From Bacteroidaceae bacterium (GTDB lineage: Bacteria > Bacteroidota > Bacteroidia > Bacteroidales > Bacteroidaceae), in assembly GCA_017651315.1 (NCBI GenBank), contig JAGCDE010000030.1:62001-126000 (forward strand): a DNA stretch of 64,000 nucleotides, in the 5' to 3' direction. The notes under the pieces were generated by a model. It was not told the origin of the DNA, did no database searches, and saw nothing but the letters and a program-made list of their open reading frames with translations. Shown here in pieces: positions 17,037 through 26,490 of this stretch (within the stretch, counting starts at the first letter, position 1; the number at the start of each line of letters is the position of its first letter). Made by a program: the position numbers and the translations under genes.

Positions 17037-17504
17037 CTACTGATTATCCGGACTGTCAGAGAGCCTGAGGAACTTAAAGACAAGCGAAGGCTCAAATCCC
17101 CTGCTGCATATCCGTTTCATGAGATACATGTTCCGCTCGTAATCAGTGGAGCCTTTTACCGAACGTCGGAAAGAATCAGCCAAGTCACTGAGTACAGCTT
17201 CATAATCATCCTGATCTATTGATGAAATGGCCTCTTCTATAATCTCTTCAGGAATCCGTTTCTGCCGGAGCGCATAAGATATCCTGATGCGTCCCCATCT
17301 GGCGAAAAACAATTTGTCATGAACGAAAGCTCTGGCATACCTTTTCTCATCAATATATTTTTCCTTCTCAAGCTGATCAAGTATATGACAGATTGAAACT
17401 TCATCCGTCTGATGCCTCTCAAGCATCGCTTTAACCTCACTTCGGCAGTGTTCTGCAGCTGTACAGTATCTGTAAGCCCGCTCAAATCCTTCATTTTCAG
17501 TCAT
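17037..17504 (-). CDS. recX: RecX-family regulatory protein
   Basis: RecX binds and modulates RecA filaments. The 155-residue protein shows the three-helix RecX repeats: the CRSEVKAML region, then LDQLEKEKYIDEKRYARAFV and WGRIRISYALRQKRIPEEII. I place the start at 17504 (MTENEGFERAYRYC), 16 bases after the prmC stop. The upstream ATG at 17576 would overlap prmC by 56 bases and adds a stretch unlike RecX. recA itself is not in the window. Confidence 0.85.
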   Translation of the reverse strand: MTENEGFERAYRYCTAAEHCRSEVKAMLERHQTDEVSICHILDQLEKEKYIDEKRYARAFVHDKLFFARWGRIRISYALRQKRIPEEIIEEAISSIDQDDYEAVLSDLADSFRRSVKGSTDYERNMYLMKRICSRGFEPSLVFKFLRLSDSPDNQ

Positions 17505-17520
17505 AAGTATCAGATTTAAT

Positions 17521-18366
17521 TCACAACAGACATTTGATAAAACGGTGTTTTCCGGAAATATCATTACACAATTCAACCTTCCTATACCCTTTGAATTTTA
17601 GCATAGGCACCATTTCATCGGCATATAGTGGATTAATCTCGAAATATAGAGCACCATCCGGCCGCAAGTGTTCAAGTCCGAATCCGGCAATGACCCTATA
17701 AAAAAGCAAAGGATCATCATCGGGAACGAACAAGGCGGCATGAGGTTCATAATCAAGAACAGTACGCTCCATTTCAGTGCTTTCAGACTCAGCAATATAA
17801 GGAGGATTGCTTACAATGACATCATAACCTTCAATATCCTTCTCTGCCATATCACCAAGAATATCAACCATCCGGAAAGTTACTCCAGTACCATTCAGCC
17901 TGTTATTGGACTCTGCAAGTTCAAGTGCATCCTGGCTTACATCCCACCCTTCAATAATCCAATCCGGCAAAAGATGAGAGAGAACGATGGCTATACAACC
18001 ACTGCCGGTACCTATGTCCAGAAGTCTTCCAGTCTTCTTCCTTTTCAAGTCCGAAGCAATCCGCTCCACAAGCTCTGACGTTTCAGGACGGGGAATAAGC
18101 ACTCTTCTGTCAACTTGAAAGGTAAGACCGCACATGGGTGTTTTTCCAAGGACATATTGTAATGGTTCACCGGAAGATAGTTTAAACAAAGCATCATCAA
18201 GCCGACGCTTCATTCCGGTGCTTAGTCTTACGACCTCTTCAGTATAATACGATATCTCTTTGATTCCCAGAAGTTCTATGCAAAGAGCCCTTCGGACATA
18301 CTCCAGTTCCGATGGGCTGAAAATGCCTTTGAGCGAATGGTCTATCTGTTCCTTGACTGTTTTCAT
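17521..18366 (-). CDS. prmC: peptide chain release factor N5-glutamine methyltransferase
   Basis: PrmC methylates the Gln of the GGQ motif in release factors RF1 and RF2. The 281-residue protein has an N-terminal helical domain (1-75), a SAM-binding Rossmann domain with DIGTGSGC (117-124), and the substrate-binding NPPY (187-190) that marks N5-glutamine methyltransferases. It sits between the lipoprotein gene (12-base gap) and recX on the same strand. The length is normal and all motifs are present. Confidence 0.95.
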   Translation of the reverse strand: MKTVKEQIDHSLKGIFSPSELEYVRRALCIELLGIKEISYYTEEVVRLSTGMKRRLDDALFKLSSGEPLQYVLGKTPMCGLTFQVDRRVLIPRPETSELVERIASDLKRKKTGRLLDIGTGSGCIAIVLSHLLPDWIIEGWDVSQDALELAESNNRLNGTGVTFRMVDILGDMAEKDIEGYDVIVSNPPYIAESESTEMERTVLDYEPHAALFVPDDDPLLFYRVIAGFGLEHLRPDGALYFEINPLYADEMVPMLKFKGYRKVELCNDISGKHRFIKCLL

Positions 18367-18379
18367 GGTATGCTGTTCA

Positions 18380-18886
18380 TCATTTTGCCCTGACGGTAAC
18401 AGAACCCTTTAGTGTAGGATCGGCTACACCGGGTATCACAGAGGCGCCTCCAACCTGATAAGTCATATAGCCTTCTTTAGTGGGCATACTCATGTTGAGA
18501 GTCATCCGGAACTCAATATTGTAAGTTCCTGCAGATTTCGGGACAAAACGTACCGAAGGAAGAAACTGTTCCGGATCGACTACAGTCATGCTCGCCGTAT
18601 TCCTGTTCACCGAGAAATCCCTGTAATAACCCACTGGAATGGGAGGTTCCAAAAACGAAAGAGAACCTCCTGTTATACTCCAGTCACACTTGGCACGGTA
18701 GTAATAACTCCCAAGTGATTTTGCTCTCACCTGAAGGGTCAATGTGTCACCGGCAACAGGATTACCCTCCAGACAGATGATGGAATCGTATTGTGGAGGA
18801 ACGGAATATTCTTCCTCTTCACATGAACTGAATGCCACCATCATGGCTACAACGGCCAATGAAAATAAAAAACCGGATTTATTCAT
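18380..18886 (-). CDS. small lipoprotein, probably surface-exposed
   Basis: A 168-residue protein of unknown function. The N-terminus is a lipoprotein signal with a lipobox ending in FSSC at about residue 22, followed at once by EEEE. Acidic residues right after the lipidated Cys act as a lipoprotein export signal to the cell surface in Bacteroidota. The remainder looks all-beta, with PKSAGTYNIEFRM suggesting an Ig-like or PKD-like fold. It starts four bases after deoD and is placed between deoD and prmC in one apparent transcript. No homologue is recognised. Confidence 0.75.
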   Translation of the reverse strand: MNKSGFLFSLAVVAMMVAFSSCEEEEYSVPPQYDSIICLEGNPVAGDTLTLQVRAKSLGSYYYRAKCDWSITGGSLSFLEPPIPVGYYRDFSVNRNTASMTVVDPEQFLPSVRFVPKSAGTYNIEFRMTLNMSMPTKEGYMTYQVGGASVIPGVADPTLKGSVTVRAK

Positions 18887-18890
18887 ATAG

Positions 18891-19604
18891 TTATGCTATT
18901 TCAAGTGCAACCTTCATCATATTGGTAAAGCTGGTCCGACGCTGTTCGGTCGTAGCATATTCCTTACGCACAAGCTGGTCGGATATAGTACATATCGTAA
19001 GAGCCTTCTTGCCTGCTGCGGCAGCATTGATATATAGTCCGGAAGACTCCATTTCAACGGCTTTTACGCCAAACTTACCCCATTTCATCTGTTTGGATGA
19101 TTCATCATAGAACACATCCGCACTGTATATATTTCCAACCTGGAACGGGAACCTGTTCTCCCGAGCCACATGTACTGCATCCTCAAGCAGACCGAAATCA
19201 GCTATAGGTGCAAACCTTGCAGGGAAGCCATACTGGTGTCCGTAATCCGAATCCGTACAGGCTGCCTGCGCGAACAGCATGTCTCCAATGTTCATGTCAT
19301 CGGTCAGGGCACCGGCGGTTCCAATCCTTATAATGCGCTCTACATCATAGAAATTGAACAATTCATAAGAATATATCCCGATGGACGGAATACCCATCCC
19401 ATGACCTTGAACCGAAACCCTTTTGCCTCTATATGTACCGGTGAAACCGAGCATTCCACGTATCTCGTTATAGAGCACAGGATTGTCTAAATATCTCTCT
19501 GCTATGAACTTTGCACGGAGCGGGTCTCCGCACATTATCACTGTCTTGGCTATATCGCCGTATTCGGCAGATATATGTGCCGACGGGGTCTGTTCCTTAC
19601 TCAT
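18891..19604 (-). CDS. deoD: purine-nucleoside phosphorylase, DeoD type
   Basis: This cytoplasmic hexameric enzyme splits purine (deoxy)nucleosides with phosphate. The 237-residue protein has the DeoD N-terminus PSAHISAEYGDIAKTVIMCGDPLRAKFIAE, with phosphate-binding GDPLRAK, RIGTAGAL, and the substrate-binding VEMESSGLY; catalytic Asp lies in TICTISDQL. The start at 19604 gives MSKEQTPSAHI, one base after the purN stop; the ATG at 19658 would run through purN. With purN it links purine synthesis and salvage in one transcript. Confidence 0.94.
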   Translation of the reverse strand: MSKEQTPSAHISAEYGDIAKTVIMCGDPLRAKFIAERYLDNPVLYNEIRGMLGFTGTYRGKRVSVQGHGMGIPSIGIYSYELFNFYDVERIIRIGTAGALTDDMNIGDMLFAQAACTDSDYGHQYGFPARFAPIADFGLLEDAVHVARENRFPFQVGNIYSADVFYDESSKQMKWGKFGVKAVEMESSGLYINAAAAGKKALTICTISDQLVRKEYATTEQRRTSFTNMMKVALEIA

Positions 19605-19605
19605 A

Positions 19606-20277
19606 TCAAACCTTTGTTTCAAGTGCCGGTGATACCAGGCAACCTTCCATGTAATCAATCTTTTTGACCTTATGCCGTGCGGGAGCTACAATTACCTTAT
19701 GCCCATCCACGTCTATACGTCCCTCGGCAAACCACTGGAGAGCCTGCGGGAATATGCGGTGTTCCATGCGGTGTATCTGAGCCTCAAGTTCATCAATAGT
19801 TCCGTTTACCGGTACCGCAGCCTGGATAATGACAGGTCCGGCATCCAGCTCAGGAGTGACAAGATGCACCGAGCAACCCGTTATCCTCACCCCGTGCCCG
19901 TATGCATCGGATATTGCAGTAGCACCCTTGAAGCTGGGAAGAAGAGCAGGATGCAGATTCAGGATCCTTCCTTCAAACGCACTGACGAACACCTCACTCA
20001 GAATTCTCATCCATCCTGCAAGAGCCACTGTATCGACATCATATCTCCTGAGAGTTTCCACCACCAGGGCATCATACTCTGCACGGTCCTTATGTCCTTT
20101 TGATGGAATCACCTCTACAGGTATGCCGTATTTCCGTGCACGGGCTATCACTCCCGCGTCCTCCCTGTTCGTGAACACCAAGGCCACCCTGGCATCAAGC
20201 GATCCGTCACGAACCGCTTCGATTATCGCCTGGGCGTTGGTCCCGTTGGCCGAAGCCAGTATTGCAAGTGTAATCAT
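19606..20277 (-). CDS. purN: phosphoribosylglycinamide formyltransferase
   Basis: PurN transfers formyl from 10-formyl-THF to GAR in purine synthesis. The 223-residue protein has ILASANGTNAQAI at the N-terminus (phosphate loop) and the catalytic region with NLHPALLPSFKG, the His in the HGVRITGCSVH segment and the Asp in LDAGPVI. It is the first gene after the groEL terminator and heads a run purN-deoD-lipoprotein-prmC-recX-comF with almost no gaps. I did not find a convincing TAnnTTTG before it. Confidence 0.93.
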   Translation of the reverse strand: MITLAILASANGTNAQAIIEAVRDGSLDARVALVFTNREDAGVIARARKYGIPVEVIPSKGHKDRAEYDALVVETLRRYDVDTVALAGWMRILSEVFVSAFEGRILNLHPALLPSFKGATAISDAYGHGVRITGCSVHLVTPELDAGPVIIQAAVPVNGTIDELEAQIHRMEHRIFPQALQWFAEGRIDVDGHKVIVAPARHKVKKIDYMEGCLVSPALETKV

Positions 20278-20346
20278 CGTTCAAAACTGTTTCATAAGTC
20301 AACCGCGAACTTACAAAAAATCCTCCATAGCACAAAAGGTGAAAAA

Positions 20347-20375
20347 GAAATGGCGATCTGTCAGACCGCCATTTC
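20347..20375 (-). terminator. Terminator of groES-groEL
   Basis: Inverted repeat GAAATGGCG / CGCCATTTC with a further short inner stem (TCTG/CAGA), about 25 bases after the groEL stop. On the minus strand the stem runs into TTTCTTTTT, a Rho-independent pattern. Confidence 0.8.
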
Positions 20376-20400
20376 TCAATTCCCGGTTTCAGGATATCAT

Positions 20401-22053
<1,653 letters not shown>

Positions 22054-22059
22054 TTATTA

Positions 22060-22332
22060 TTATTCAACCACGGCCAGAACATCGCTCTGGCGCATAATCA
22101 AGTATTTCTCACCTTCAATTTCAAGCTCTGTGCCTGAATACTTGCCATACAGGACCTTGTCACCTTTCTTGAGAACCATGGTCTCATCCTTGGTGCCGTT
22201 TCCTACTGCAATAACTTCTCCTTTCAGGGGTTTCTCCTTCGCTGTGTCCGGGATAATGATTCCGCCCACAGTCTTCTCCTCGGCTGCTGCCGGAAGAATC
22301 AGAACGCGATCTGCTAATGGTTTGATGTTCAT
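22060..22332 (-). CDS. groES: co-chaperonin GroES (10 kDa)
   Basis: GroES is the heptameric lid of the GroEL cage. The start at 22332 gives [14 protein letters not shown], the usual N-terminus, and a 90-residue protein. The mobile loop is [18 protein letters not shown] and the GxxVxYGKYSG region follows. The ATG at 22398 would add 22 residues unlike GroES. Upstream are two direct repeats, one of which fits the sigma-54 promoter spacing (see the site at 22405-22424). Confidence 0.97.
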   Translation of the reverse strand: MNIKPLADRVLILPAAAEEKTVGGIIIPDTAKEKPLKGEVIAVGNGTKDETMVLKKGDKVLYGKYSGTELEIEGEKYLIMRQSDVLAVVE

Positions 22333-22404
22333 TTCCGTATATATTAAAGTTTTGTCATTCAGACATGCCAAAATCCATGCTCTCCTGTGCACGGACACTC
22401 TCTA

Positions 22405-22424
22405 ACATGCCAAAACCATGCCAA
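22405..22424 (-). promoter_or_regulatory. Possible sigma-54 promoter or repeat-type operator upstream of groES
   Basis: On the minus strand the sequence TTGGCATGGTTTTGGCATGT has GG and GC exactly ten bases apart, as in the sigma-54 -24/-12 consensus (TGGCAC-N5-TTGCA), with one departure in the -12 half. A degenerate copy lies at 22363-22380 on the same strand. It could instead be a direct-repeat operator. Confidence 0.4.
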
Positions 22425-22440
22425 TCCGGACTTCAGGGGC

Positions 22441-22466
22441 AAACTGTCACCTATCACTGACAGTTT
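22441..22466 (-). terminator. Hairpin after dacA
   Basis: Inverted repeat AAACTGTC / GACAGTTT with a ten-base loop, 17 bases past the dacA stop. It lacks a long T run on the minus strand, so it may be a Rho-independent-like terminator or an RNA 3'-end stabiliser. Confidence 0.45.
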
Positions 22467-22482
22467 GACACTCTGGAACTAT

Positions 22483-23256
22483 TCATCTGACATGTTCCGA
22501 GAGGAACACCCTGAGAGTTGACGCGTCAAGGTCACTTTGGAATGAAGAGTTGTGGAATGCCGTTATCTTGCCTGTCTCTTCCGACACTACCACCGCCACG
22601 GCATTTGTTCTCTCAGCTATCCCCATAGCGGCACGGTGACGCAGTCCGAAGCTCTTGGGCAGTGTTTCCGATGCGGAGACAGGCAATATGCAGGCAGCGG
22701 AATCTATACGCTCACCGATAATAATCATAGCTCCGTCATGCAGAGGGCTGTTCTTGAAGAAAATGTTTTCTATGAGCAACTGGTTCATGTCTGCATTGAC
22801 CGGTTCTCCCGTTTTCCTGATGTCACGGAGTTCATCATTGCTTCCTATTACAATCAGGGCACCCTCCCTTCTGCTCCCCATGTCTTCACAGGCATTTACG
22901 AGAGGAAGCCACTTGGAGGAATCATCCTCATGCTTGCGTCGCGTGAGCCATTCAAATACCTTGCGTGTGCTTCTGGTCGTTCCTAATTCACGGAAGAACT
23001 GGCGGATGTCATCAGCAAAAAGGATTATGATAGCCAATACACCTACATCGACAAGCTTGTTAAGGATAGCCCCAAGAAGCTGCATCTTCAACACCTGGGA
23101 CACCACCATCCAGACAAAGATGAACACAAGGATCCCCACAAACATATTGAGAGAGCCCGTCCTCTTCATCATCTTGTAGAAATAGAACAGAAGCAGAGCT
23201 ACACAAAAGATGTCGATCAGGTCCTTGATTCCGAAATTGATCAGATAATCATTCAT
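22483..23256 (-). CDS. dacA: diadenylate cyclase CdaA/DacA
   Basis: This membrane-bound enzyme makes the second messenger c-di-AMP from two ATP. The 257-residue protein has three N-terminal membrane segments (about 10-80) and a DAC (DisA_N) domain with the catalytic DGA in SPLHDGAMIIIGERI and the RHR in LRHRAAMGIAE. It follows folP by 118 bases. c-di-AMP controls K+ uptake in many bacteria, and the Trk genes are elsewhere in this window, but no direct link is visible. The regulator CdaR is not seen nearby. Confidence 0.95.
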   Translation of the reverse strand: MNDYLINFGIKDLIDIFCVALLLFYFYKMMKRTGSLNMFVGILVFIFVWMVVSQVLKMQLLGAILNKLVDVGVLAIIILFADDIRQFFRELGTTRSTRKVFEWLTRRKHEDDSSKWLPLVNACEDMGSRREGALIVIGSNDELRDIRKTGEPVNADMNQLLIENIFFKNSPLHDGAMIIIGERIDSAACILPVSASETLPKSFGLRHRAAMGIAERTNAVAVVVSEETGKITAFHNSSFQSDLDASTLRVFLSEHVR

Positions 23257-23374
23257 AGATCAGTTAAGATTTGAGATGAGAGGTTTGTAGCAACGAGGGC
23301 CATCGGGCTTGCCCGCTTGACAGTGTCGCGACATAAATCAACGGCATAGGCTTTGATTGGGAAAAACCCCGGCA

Positions 23375-24154
23375 TCATCTCAGTTTGTTGTTTTTTAATG
23401 TCTGTATTATCATCACCGTTTGGACAGCCTCCCTGACATCATGCACACGAAGCCAATCAGCCCCTTCCAAAAGTGCTACAGTATTCAACGTGACAGTCGC
23501 CGGCAATGCCTCATCGGGAGTGATGCCGAGCAATTTCCACGCCAATGACTTGCGCGACAGCCCTGACAGCACAGGAAGGGCGAACCTGTGCAGCTCTGCC
23601 TGATGGGACAGGACCGTATAATTCTGTTCCAACGTTTTGCCGAACCCATACCCGGGGTCAAGAACAATTTTCTCCCTTACATCAACTCCCGCTCTCTCAA
23701 TCAGCTCCAATTTATGCTCAAAGAAAGAGATCATCTCACCTACGGGATCACTCCGTACCGGTTCAGCCCATGTCAGCACATACTGTGCACCGGTCTCAGC
23801 CACAACATCGTACATTTCAGGGGTACCGCCGTGTACATCATTTATAATATCGGCATTCCACTCCCTGACACAGCGTTCCGCAATTTGAGGACGATAGGTA
23901 TCGATCGACAGCAGCAAATCAGGAAAACTCTCACGGATTGCATCCAGCCCCCACCTAAGGCGTTCCATCTCCTCCTGTTCCGTAGGCTGAATACCTCCAG
24001 GCCTGGTGGAGCAACCGCCAATATCTATAGCATCGGCACCTTGGGAAACCATCATTCGGACACGCTCCAGGAGTGAAGCCTTGTCCTGCACACGCGAACC
24101 GCTCCAGAACGAGTCAGGCGTCACGTTGACTATTCCCATTATCCTGGCTATCAC
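23375..24154 (-). CDS. folP: dihydropteroate synthase
   Basis: FolP joins p-aminobenzoate to the pterin pyrophosphate in folate synthesis and is the target of sulfonamides. The 259-residue protein has MGIVNVTPDSFWSGSR near the start, the DIGGCSTRPG motif, SIDTYRP, NDVHGG, DPGYGFGKTLEQN and the C-terminal RVHDVRE. The start overlaps the stop of the SGNH hydrolase gene by four bases. A later Met (MGIVN, five residues in) is an alternative start. Confidence 0.95.
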   Translation of the reverse strand: MIARIMGIVNVTPDSFWSGSRVQDKASLLERVRMMVSQGADAIDIGGCSTRPGGIQPTEQEEMERLRWGLDAIRESFPDLLLSIDTYRPQIAERCVREWNADIINDVHGGTPEMYDVVAETGAQYVLTWAEPVRSDPVGEMISFFEHKLELIERAGVDVREKIVLDPGYGFGKTLEQNYTVLSHQAELHRFALPVLSGLSRKSLAWKLLGITPDEALPATVTLNTVALLEGADWLRVHDVREAVQTVMIIQTLKNNKLR

Positions 24155-24819
24155 TTCTTCTCAGCGTCCAGGAAGGTTTGAATCTGCTCGGCAATCTTGG
24201 TCATGCCGGCTGCTGTAGGATGATTCATGCGTTTCTCAATACCTTCAACGGCAATCACGGGCACGCCATAGTGCTTGCATATCTCCCTCATGGACTCACC
24301 CAGATTCTCTGACATACCGTCATTCAGGATTGAATAGATTTTCATTTTGGGATAGAGCTTCTTGAGGTTATCCAGCAGATAAGCCATTGCTGGACGATAT
24401 CCGTAAAGGTCCTCCTTGGTCCAGCCTGAATACTTGTAGTCACCGAAAGGCTCGTGTGTCCAGTCGTCATTCGTTCCGCCGAATATGAACAGGATATCGG
24501 GGTTGCCGATGCAGTTCAGGCGTGTCACAAAGGCACGGTCCGAATAGTCATCATGGTTGTATCCGCGGCAGCATACGGTACTGCCGGACCAGGAGTCATT
24601 CTTCTCCAGCACCCATCCGTTCTTTTCAATCACCTGTGCCCACCACTGCTGGCTCTGCTCGGTAACACCGCAGAACTGGTTGGGATAGAAAGTGTCATAA
24701 TACCTGGGCATGGAACCCGTAAAGGTTGAATATGAATCACCCATGATGGAGACCTTCAACTGTGCGGACATAATCCCGCATACAAGAACACATACAAAAA
24801 CAGCTGTTAACTTTTTCAT
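24151..24819 (-). CDS. secreted SGNH/GDSL-type esterase
   Basis: A 222-residue exported hydrolase. A signal peptide spans residues 1-19 (VFVCVLVCGIMSAQ). The SGNH blocks are present: GDSYSTFTG (nucleophile Ser), FGGTNDDW (oxyanion Asn) and a C-terminal NHPTAAGM with the catalytic His. The substrate is unknown; this family removes acyl or acetyl groups from lipids, glycans or cell-wall polymers. It is wedged between murF (two-base gap) and folP (four-base overlap), so it is translated from the same message as a peptidoglycan ligase, which hints at an envelope role. Confidence 0.85.
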   Translation of the reverse strand: MKKLTAVFVCVLVCGIMSAQLKVSIMGDSYSTFTGSMPRYYDTFYPNQFCGVTEQSQQWWAQVIEKNGWVLEKNDSWSGSTVCCRGYNHDDYSDRAFVTRLNCIGNPDILFIFGGTNDDWTHEPFGDYKYSGWTKEDLYGYRPAMAYLLDNLKKLYPKMKIYSILNDGMSENLGESMREICKHYGVPVIAVEGIEKRMNHPTAAGMTKIAEQIQTFLDAEKK

Positions 24820-24821
24820 AA

Positions 24822-26126
24822 TTATAAATTTGTTAATATTCTGGTCAATCCTATACTGTTGGAGCCCTTGATAAGTATTGTCTTCCCATTCACCGTTTCC
24901 TGCTCCAGCTGCCTGATCACCTGGTCAACATCGGCAAAAAGACGGAATCCGCATCCTTCCGCCACAGCAGAAAACTCCCTTCCCACGAGCCACACCGAAG
25001 AAAACCCTTTCTCCTTAAGCAGCTTCACAATATGAGCGTGTTCCTGACGGGATGCTTCACCAAGTTCTCTCATATCACCCAGGATCAGCATCTTGTCTGA
25101 CGCCTTCATGATGCAGAAGTTCTCAATTGCCGCAGCCATGCTGGTAGGATTTGCATTATATGCATCCACAACCAGGACATTACGGCTGGTCACGGTCAGC
25201 TGAGAGCGGTTGTTCTGCGGAACATATCCCGCCACAGCCTCTGAGGCTCTCTCTTCAGGAACACCGAACCTGAGTCCGACAGCTATGGCAGCAAGTGCAT
25301 TATCCACGTTGTATGCTCCTATAAGCCTGGTCTGTACATCATGCCATCCACCTCTGCCACAACGCCAACGGAATCTTACGAAAGGATTGCATTCCATAAT
25401 CTCACCTTCCACGAAAAGGCCGTCCTGGCAAGGCCTGCCATACTCAACCAAAGGCAGACCGGCTGACATCTGCAGCAGGTGTTCATTGTCACGGTTGACG
25501 AACGCTGTGCCGTCATGCCCACGAAGCCAGTCATATAGTTCACCCTTTGTGCGTTTGACACCCTCAAACGATCCGAAGCCTGAAAGGTGCGCCTTCCCCA
25601 CATTCGTAATAAGTCCATAATCCGGCTGGCACACCTCGACCAGCTCTTTAATATCACCGGGATGGCTGGCACCCATCTCTACTATTGCATATTGATGTTC
25701 GGGTTTAAGGCCAAGCACCGTTACAGGCACACCTATTGAATTATTCAGGTTTCCCTGGGTACACAACACGTTGAAAGTGGTTGACATCACCGCATTGGTC
25801 AGTTCCTTGGTAGTGGTCTTCCCGTTAGTACCGGTTATACCGATGACCGTTGTCCCTATTTTCCTACGATGTAATGCAGCAAGCTGTTGAAGTGTTGCCA
25901 GTACATTATCGACAAGTATCATCCTGTTGTCGGATGGATCGGACAGAGATGAATCGTCCATCACAGCAAACGGACAACCCTGTTCCAAAGCATCATGAAC
26001 GAAACGGTTCCCGTCAAAACGTTCTCCTTTAAGGGCGAAAAACATCAATCCGGCATTAATCCTGCGACTGTCAGTTGTAACACCCTTACACTCCACGAAT
26101 CTGCTGTAGATTTCATCAATCTTCAT
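24822..26126 (-). CDS. murF: UDP-N-acetylmuramoyl-tripeptide--D-alanyl-D-alanine ligase
   Basis: MurF adds D-Ala-D-Ala to the UDP-MurNAc-tripeptide, the last cytoplasmic peptide step of peptidoglycan synthesis. From the ATG at 26126 the protein has 434 residues: an N-terminal uridine-binding domain with VTTDSRRINAG, the ATP loop [13 protein letters not shown], and a C-terminal domain with VVDAYNANPTSM and ILGDMRELGE. The ATG at 26192 is rejected since its extension crosses the -7 box at 26141-26134. It is encoded far from the dcw cluster, as in other Bacteroidales, and leads into the SGNH and folP genes. Confidence 0.95.
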   Translation of the reverse strand: MKIDEIYSRFVECKGVTTDSRRINAGLMFFALKGERFDGNRFVHDALEQGCPFAVMDDSSLSDPSDNRMILVDNVLATLQQLAALHRRKIGTTVIGITGTNGKTTTKELTNAVMSTTFNVLCTQGNLNNSIGVPVTVLGLKPEHQYAIVEMGASHPGDIKELVEVCQPDYGLITNVGKAHLSGFGSFEGVKRTKGELYDWLRGHDGTAFVNRDNEHLLQMSAGLPLVEYGRPCQDGLFVEGEIMECNPFVRFRWRCGRGGWHDVQTRLIGAYNVDNALAAIAVGLRFGVPEERASEAVAGYVPQNNRSQLTVTSRNVLVVDAYNANPTSMAAAIENFCIMKASDKMLILGDMRELGEASRQEHAHIVKLLKEKGFSSVWLVGREFSAVAEGCGFRLFADVDQVIRQLEQETVNGKTILIKGSNSIGLTRILTNL

Positions 26127-26133
26127 AGTACCG

Positions 26134-26141
26134 CAAAAATA
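26134..26141 (-). promoter_or_regulatory. -7 box of murF (TATTTTTG)
   Basis: An exact TAnnTTTG on the minus strand seven bases before the ATG, implying an almost leaderless murF mRNA. Confidence 0.55.
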
Positions 26142-26310
26142 AGAAAAAAAGGAATCAGTATATCCAATCATCCTAACGAAATAGGATGGCAAGAAGACAT
26201 CCGGAACGGGTATGTCCGCATATCGGTAGCTGCAGGGAACCGTAAGTTCCGGAAACAGGCCGGACAGCGGCTCATCCGGCTACAGAAAACTTCTCCGTAC
26301 AATATACAAA

Positions 26311-26334
26311 ACAGGTGGCTTTCGTGCCACCTGT
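26311..26334 (-). terminator. Terminator of tRNA-Leu
   Basis: Perfect 9-bp stem ACAGGTGGC / GCCACCTGT with a six-base loop, seven bases after the tRNA 3' end. On the minus strand it is followed by TTTTGTATATTG. Confidence 0.85.
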
Positions 26335-26341
26335 CTCCCTG

Positions 26342-26423
26342 TACGGGCGATAGGACTTGAACCTACACATCGTGAGATACCAGATCCTAAGTCTGGCGCG
26401 TCTGCCAATTCCGCCACGCCCGC
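26342..26423 (-). tRNA. tRNA-Leu (anticodon TAG)
   Basis: The minus strand folds as a class II tRNA: acceptor GCGGGCG with CGCCCGT (a G1-U72 pair) and discriminator A, D-arm with TGGCGGAATTGGCAGACGC, anticodon stem CCAGA/TCTGG around loop CTTAGGA giving anticodon TAG, a variable arm, and T-arm with GTTCAAGTC. The 3' CCA is not encoded. It has its own promoter (26457-26488) and terminator. Confidence 0.95.
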
Positions 26424-26429
26424 AATCAA

Positions 26430-26455
26430 AGCGCGCTCCTGATCCGGAACGCGCT
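26430..26455 (-). repeat. Inverted repeat between the tRNA-Leu -7 box and the tRNA
   Basis: AGCGCG (26430-26435) and CGCGCT (26450-26455) with an inner CC/GG pair form a symmetric site that covers the expected transcription start (about 26450). It could be an operator or part of a pre-tRNA leader structure. Confidence 0.45.
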
Positions 26456-26456
26456 G

Positions 26457-26488
26457 CAAAAGTAGTTGTTTTAGCCGTAACCGCCAAA
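26457..26488 (-). promoter_or_regulatory. Promoter of tRNA-Leu
   Basis: On the minus strand, TTTG (26488-26485), 20 bases, then TACTTTTG (26464-26457): both halves of the Bacteroidota consensus TTTG-N19/20-TAnnTTTG. Transcription should start near 26450. Confidence 0.75.
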
Positions 26489-26490
26489 CA

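Noticed and set aside
22333-22482. CIRCE (HrcA) element upstream of groES
   Set aside because: No TTAGCACTC-N9-GAGTGCTAA-like repeat is present; the inverted repeat at 22441-22466 has a different sequence and lies just after dacA.
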